Shown here: piece by piece, positions 61,652 to 64,000 of the stretch
Numbering within the stretch: position 1 is the first letter of the stretch
Layout: each line of letters starts with the position of its first letter
Origin: Kitasatospora indigofera
GTDB taxonomy: Bacteria; Actinomycetota; Actinomycetes; Streptomycetales; Streptomycetaceae
Reading direction: 5' to 3'
Assembly: GCF_014655955.1 (NCBI RefSeq)
Contig: NZ_BNBO01000015.1
Location: 1-64,000 of the forward strand
Length of the DNA stretch: 64,000 nt
The notes under the pieces: model-generated
The model's input: the letters and a program-made list of their open reading frames with translations, nothing else
The model's database searches: none
What the model was told of the DNA's origin: nothing
Translations under genes and position numbers: made by a program

Positions 61652-62904
61652 ACCCAGACCCGCAGCAGCACGAACCGCACCAGGGTGGCCAGCGCGTTCG
61701 CCGCCACCAGGGTGGCCAGTTCGGCGCCGTGCCGGGCCTGCGGCTGCACCACCCCGAGCAGGGCGATCGCACCGCTGCTCAGGCCCAGCCCGATCAGGAA
61801 CGCGATGCCGCCCTCGACCTGGTGCTTCAGGGCGTCCCGGCTGCCGGTCACCCCGAAGGTGAAGCGCCGGTTGAGCGCGGTGTTCGCCACCGCCGTCACC
61901 GCCAGCGCCAGCGCGTTGGCGAGCAGCGCCGGCATCAGCTGACGCATCCCCAGGTACAGCAGCACGTACGCCAGCGTGGAGAGCGTGCCGACCACCGCGA
62001 AGCTCGCCAACTGCCAGCCCAGGCCGGGCGCCAGCCGGGCCTGCCGGACCCTCGGCGGCACCGGCAGCCGGGTCGCGCCGGACAGCGAGCGGCGGGCCAC
62101 CCGGGCCATCCCCTTCAGGTCGTCCAGCACCGTCCGGACGATGTCCACCCGGCTGTCCGGATCGTCCACCCAGTCCACCGGGACCTCGTGGATCCGCAGG
62201 CCCGACCGCTCGGCCAGCAGCAGCAGCTCGGTGTCGAAGAACCAGGCGTTGTCCTCCACCTCGGCCAGCAGCCGCTGCACCACGTCCGTCCTGGCCGCCT
62301 TGAAACCGCACTGCGCGTCCGAGAACTTCGCCGCCATGGTGGCCCGCAGCAGCACGTTGTAGGTGCGCGAGATGAACTCCCGCTTGGGCCCGCGCACCAC
62401 CGCCGAGCCCCGGTGCAGCCGGCTCCCGATCGCCAGGTCGCTGTGCCCCGACAGCAGCGGCGCGACCAGCGGCAGGAACGCCTCCAGCCCGGTGGACAGG
62501 TCGACGTCCATGTACGCCACCACGTCCGCGGCACTGTCGCCCCAGACCTGCCGCAACGCCCGGCCCCGGCCCTTCAGGTCCAGGTGCACCGCCCTGACCT
62601 GCGGAATCTCCGCCGCCAAGGCACAGGCCACGGCCCAGGTGCCGTCGATGCTGGCGTTGTCGGCCACCGTGATCCGGTAGTCGTAGGGGAAGGTCTCGTC
62701 GAGATAGGCGTGCAGCTTGCGCACGCAGCTCTCCAGCACGTGCTCCTCGTTGTAGACCGGCACGACCACCTCGACCAGCTTGGTCGCGGTCCGCGCCGGA
62801 GCTCCGGCGCGGAAGCCGCCGGAGGGGGCGGCGCCGGCGTGCGCGGGGCCGGCGTCACGGTCGGTCTCGGATGTTGCGGGCTGAGTCATGATTCGGAGAT
62901 TCAC
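61621..62904 (-). CDS. Glycosyltransferase family 2 fused to a GtrA domain
   Basis: A 427-residue fusion. The GT2 domain (~40-270) shows VEVVVPVYNEEHVLESCVRKL, then VADNASIDGTW and the DxD in AYMDVDLSTGLEAF, and GFKAARTDVVQRL. The GtrA domain (~300-420) has four helices (WQLASFAVVGTLSTLAYVLLYLG, ANALALAVTAVANTALNRRFTF, GGIAFLIGLGLSSGAIALL, VAANALATLVRFVLLRVWVF). It would make and flip a polyprenyl-phosphate sugar in one polypeptide, parallel to the separate GT2 and GtrA genes at 56.5-58.3 kb. GTG start at 62904 or ATG at 62889. Confidence 0.92.
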   Translation of the reverse strand: MNLRIMTQPATSETDRDAGPAHAGAAPSGGFRAGAPARTATKLVEVVVPVYNEEHVLESCVRKLHAYLDETFPYDYRITVADNASIDGTWAVACALAAEIPQVRAVHLDLKGRGRALRQVWGDSAADVVAYMDVDLSTGLEAFLPLVAPLLSGHSDLAIGSRLHRGSAVVRGPKREFISRTYNVLLRATMAAKFSDAQCGFKAARTDVVQRLLAEVEDNAWFFDTELLLLAERSGLRIHEVPVDWVDDPDSRVDIVRTVLDDLKGMARVARRSLSGATRLPVPPRVRQARLAPGLGWQLASFAVVGTLSTLAYVLLYLGMRQLMPALLANALALAVTAVANTALNRRFTFGVTGSRDALKHQVEGGIAFLIGLGLSSGAIALLGVVQPQARHGAELATLVAANALATLVRFVLLRVWVFSPGRAARG

Positions 62905-62990
62905 AGGCTCCGATGGGGCCGCGATGATGGGAGGCTGAGAGAGCGCTGAGAACTCGCTCCCACCCTCGTCCCACCGCCGGGAGATGACAT

Positions 62991-64000
62991 ATGACCGAGA
63001 AGCAGCTCAGCTCCGATGTCCTGATCGTCGGAGCCGGACCGACCGGGCTCCTGCTGGCCGGCGACCTGGCCACCGCCGGCGTCCGGGTCACGGTGCTGGA
63101 GAAGCGCGGCAGCGAGTCCAACCTCACCCGGGCCTTCGCCGTGCACGCCCGGACGCTGGAGCAGCTCGACGCCCGGGGGCTGGCGGACGACCTGATCGCC
63201 ACCGGCACCCCGCTCTCCTCGTTGCGCCTGTTCGGGCGGCTGCGGATCGAGCTCGGCGCACTGCCGACCCGGTTCCCGTTCGTCCTGATCACCCCGCAGT
63301 CCAACACCGAGCGGCTGCTGCAGGAGCGGGCCCTGAAGGCCGGCGCGACGATCCTGCGCGGCGTCGAGGTGACCGGCCTGCGGCAGGACGCCGACGGCGT
63401 GCGGATCGAGACCGGCGAGGGGGACGCCAGGACCGTCCACCGGGCCCGCTACGCGGTCGGCGCCGACGGCGTCCACAGCGCCGTGCGCGACCTGCTGGGC
63501 ATCCCGTTCCCCGGTGAGTCGGTGGTCGACTCGGTGCTGCTGGCCGACGTCCGGCTGGAGCGCGCCCCCGAGGACGTCCTGACCGTCGGCGCCAACGAGA
63601 ACGGCTTCGCCTTCCTCGCGCCCTTCGGCGACGGCTGGTACCGGGTGATCACCTGGGACCGCGCCCGCCGGCTCCCCGACAGCGCGCCGGTCAACCTGAG
63701 CGAGATCGCCGACATCACCCGCCGGGCGCTCGGCGAGGACTACGGCCTGCACGACGCCCGCTGGTCCTCGCGGTTCCACAGCGACGAGCGGCAGGCGCCC
63801 ACCTACCGCTCCGGCCGGGTCTTCCTGGCCGGCGACGCGGCGCACTGCCACTCCCCGGCCGGCGGCCAGGGCATGAACACGGGCCTCCAGGACGCCGCCA
63901 ACCTCTCCTGGAAGCTGGCCGCCGCCGTCCAGGGCTGGGCCCCCGACGCCCTGCTGGACACCTACCAGACCGAGCGTCACCCGGTCGGCCGGACCGTCCT
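62991..64000 (+). CDS. FAD-dependent monooxygenase (PHBH class), 3' end outside the window
   Basis: 336 codons of a flavin hydroxylase of the p-hydroxybenzoate/UbiH/polyketide-tailoring class. FAD site DVLIVGAGPTGLLLAGDLA with Glu in VTVLEKR, NAD(P)H-linked DG motif VGADGVHSAVRDLLG, and the GD motif FLAGDAAHCHSPAGGQGMNTGLQDAANLSWKL (in parts: VFLAGDAAHCHSP, GGQGMNTGLQDA). Start at 62991 with CGGGAG. It probably hydroxylates an aromatic compound; proximity to paaN is compatible with aromatic catabolism but not proof. The frame is open at the right edge. Confidence 0.93.
   Translation, partial: MTEKQLSSDVLIVGAGPTGLLLAGDLATAGVRVTVLEKRGSESNLTRAFAVHARTLEQLDARGLADDLIATGTPLSSLRLFGRLRIELGALPTRFPFVLITPQSNTERLLQERALKAGATILRGVEVTGLRQDADGVRIETGEGDARTVHRARYAVGADGVHSAVRDLLGIPFPGESVVDSVLLADVRLERAPEDVLTVGANENGFAFLAPFGDGWYRVITWDRARRLPDSAPVNLSEIADITRRALGEDYGLHDARWSSRFHSDERQAPTYRSGRVFLAGDAAHCHSPAGGQGMNTGLQDAANLSWKLAAAVQGWAPDALLDTYQTERHPVGRTV

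Overview
The window is very GC-rich actinobacterial chromosome, almost certainly from a streptomycete (Streptomyces, Kitasatospora or a close relative). The evidence is the extreme third-position GC, frequent GTG starts and ATGA/GTGA overlaps, an SsgA/SsgR sporulation pair, XRE+DUF397 pairs, a DUF5326 protein, a cydCD fusion with a Rex-type operator, and bkd and paaN catabolic genes. No tRNA, rRNA, CRISPR array or complete prophage is visible. Most of the window looks like conserved core chromosome with a few accessory patches.

Layout. 1-4.6 kb: cytochrome bd oxidase operon cydA-cydB-cydCD (minus strand, leaving the left edge) with a Rex-like operator upstream. 4.6-7.3 kb: two short minus-strand hypothetical genes and an XRE regulator/DUF397 pair plus a small CxxC protein. 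7.3-10.8 kb: a ribbon-helix-helix (HicB-like) regulator, a DUF4097 protein and a DrrA/DrrB-like ABC exporter, behind a 180-bp leader that carries seven copies of one operator half-site. 10.9-13.3 kb: a DUF2087 protein, an IS200/IS605-type tnpB with intact RuvC residues, a frameshifted tnpA stub and a broken Uma2 gene. 13.3-20.1 kb: a histidine kinase/OmpR-type regulator pair followed by a MacA/MacB-like efflux operon. 20.2-22.7 kb: an XRE regulator facing an MFS exporter. 22.8-25.7 kb: small genes, hemC, and a hisC/aromatic aminotransferase. 26-30.3 kb: a LacI-family regulator, a metallophosphoesterase and membrane proteins. 30.5-34.4 kb: small redox, VOC and regulator genes and a decayed BRO-N phage antirepressor. 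34.7-36.6 kb: thiC under a TPP riboswitch. 36.8-38.6 kb: a short NfeD-like protein and a flotillin. 38.8-44.3 kb: a tight five-gene operon (OleA-like thiolase, GT2 glycosyltransferase, adenylate-forming enzyme, P450, NAD-dependent epimerase/reductase). 44.5-46.1 kb: DUF5326, tenA under a second TPP riboswitch, and a cupin. 46.5-49.5 kb: a holin-like membrane protein, ssgA, ssgR and a NUDIX hydrolase. 49.6-51.5 kb: a globin-reductase with a very long Pro/Ala-rich N-terminus. 51.6-55.8 kb: branched-chain 2-oxoacid dehydrogenase operon with a divergent Lrp-type bkdR. 55.9-62.9 kb: a TetR regulator, envelope glycosyltransferases and GtrA proteins, and paaN. 63-64 kb: the start of an FAD monooxygenase.

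Main points of interest. (1) The 38.8-44.3 kb operon pairs OleA-, OleC- and OleD-like enzymes, with no OleB, with a P450 and a glycosyltransferase. This is the best candidate for an undescribed pathway, perhaps a glycosylated or oxidised beta-lactone or beta-hydroxy lipid. (2) Seven TGGTGCCAC half-sites precede the HicB-like/DUF4097/DrrAB operon. (3) A nearly identical 15-bp palindromic site lies upstream of both bkd and paaN, with an orphan TetR gene next to bkdR, which suggests one regulon. (4) Several short tandem repeats occur, including an in-frame 27-bp repeat inside cydCD.

From memory of Streptomyces coelicolor (not checked here), cydABCD sits directly beside the aminotransferase and LacI genes, and thiC lies near ssgA/ssgR. 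On that recollection, the roughly 20 kb between cydA and hisC here would be lineage-specific insertion.
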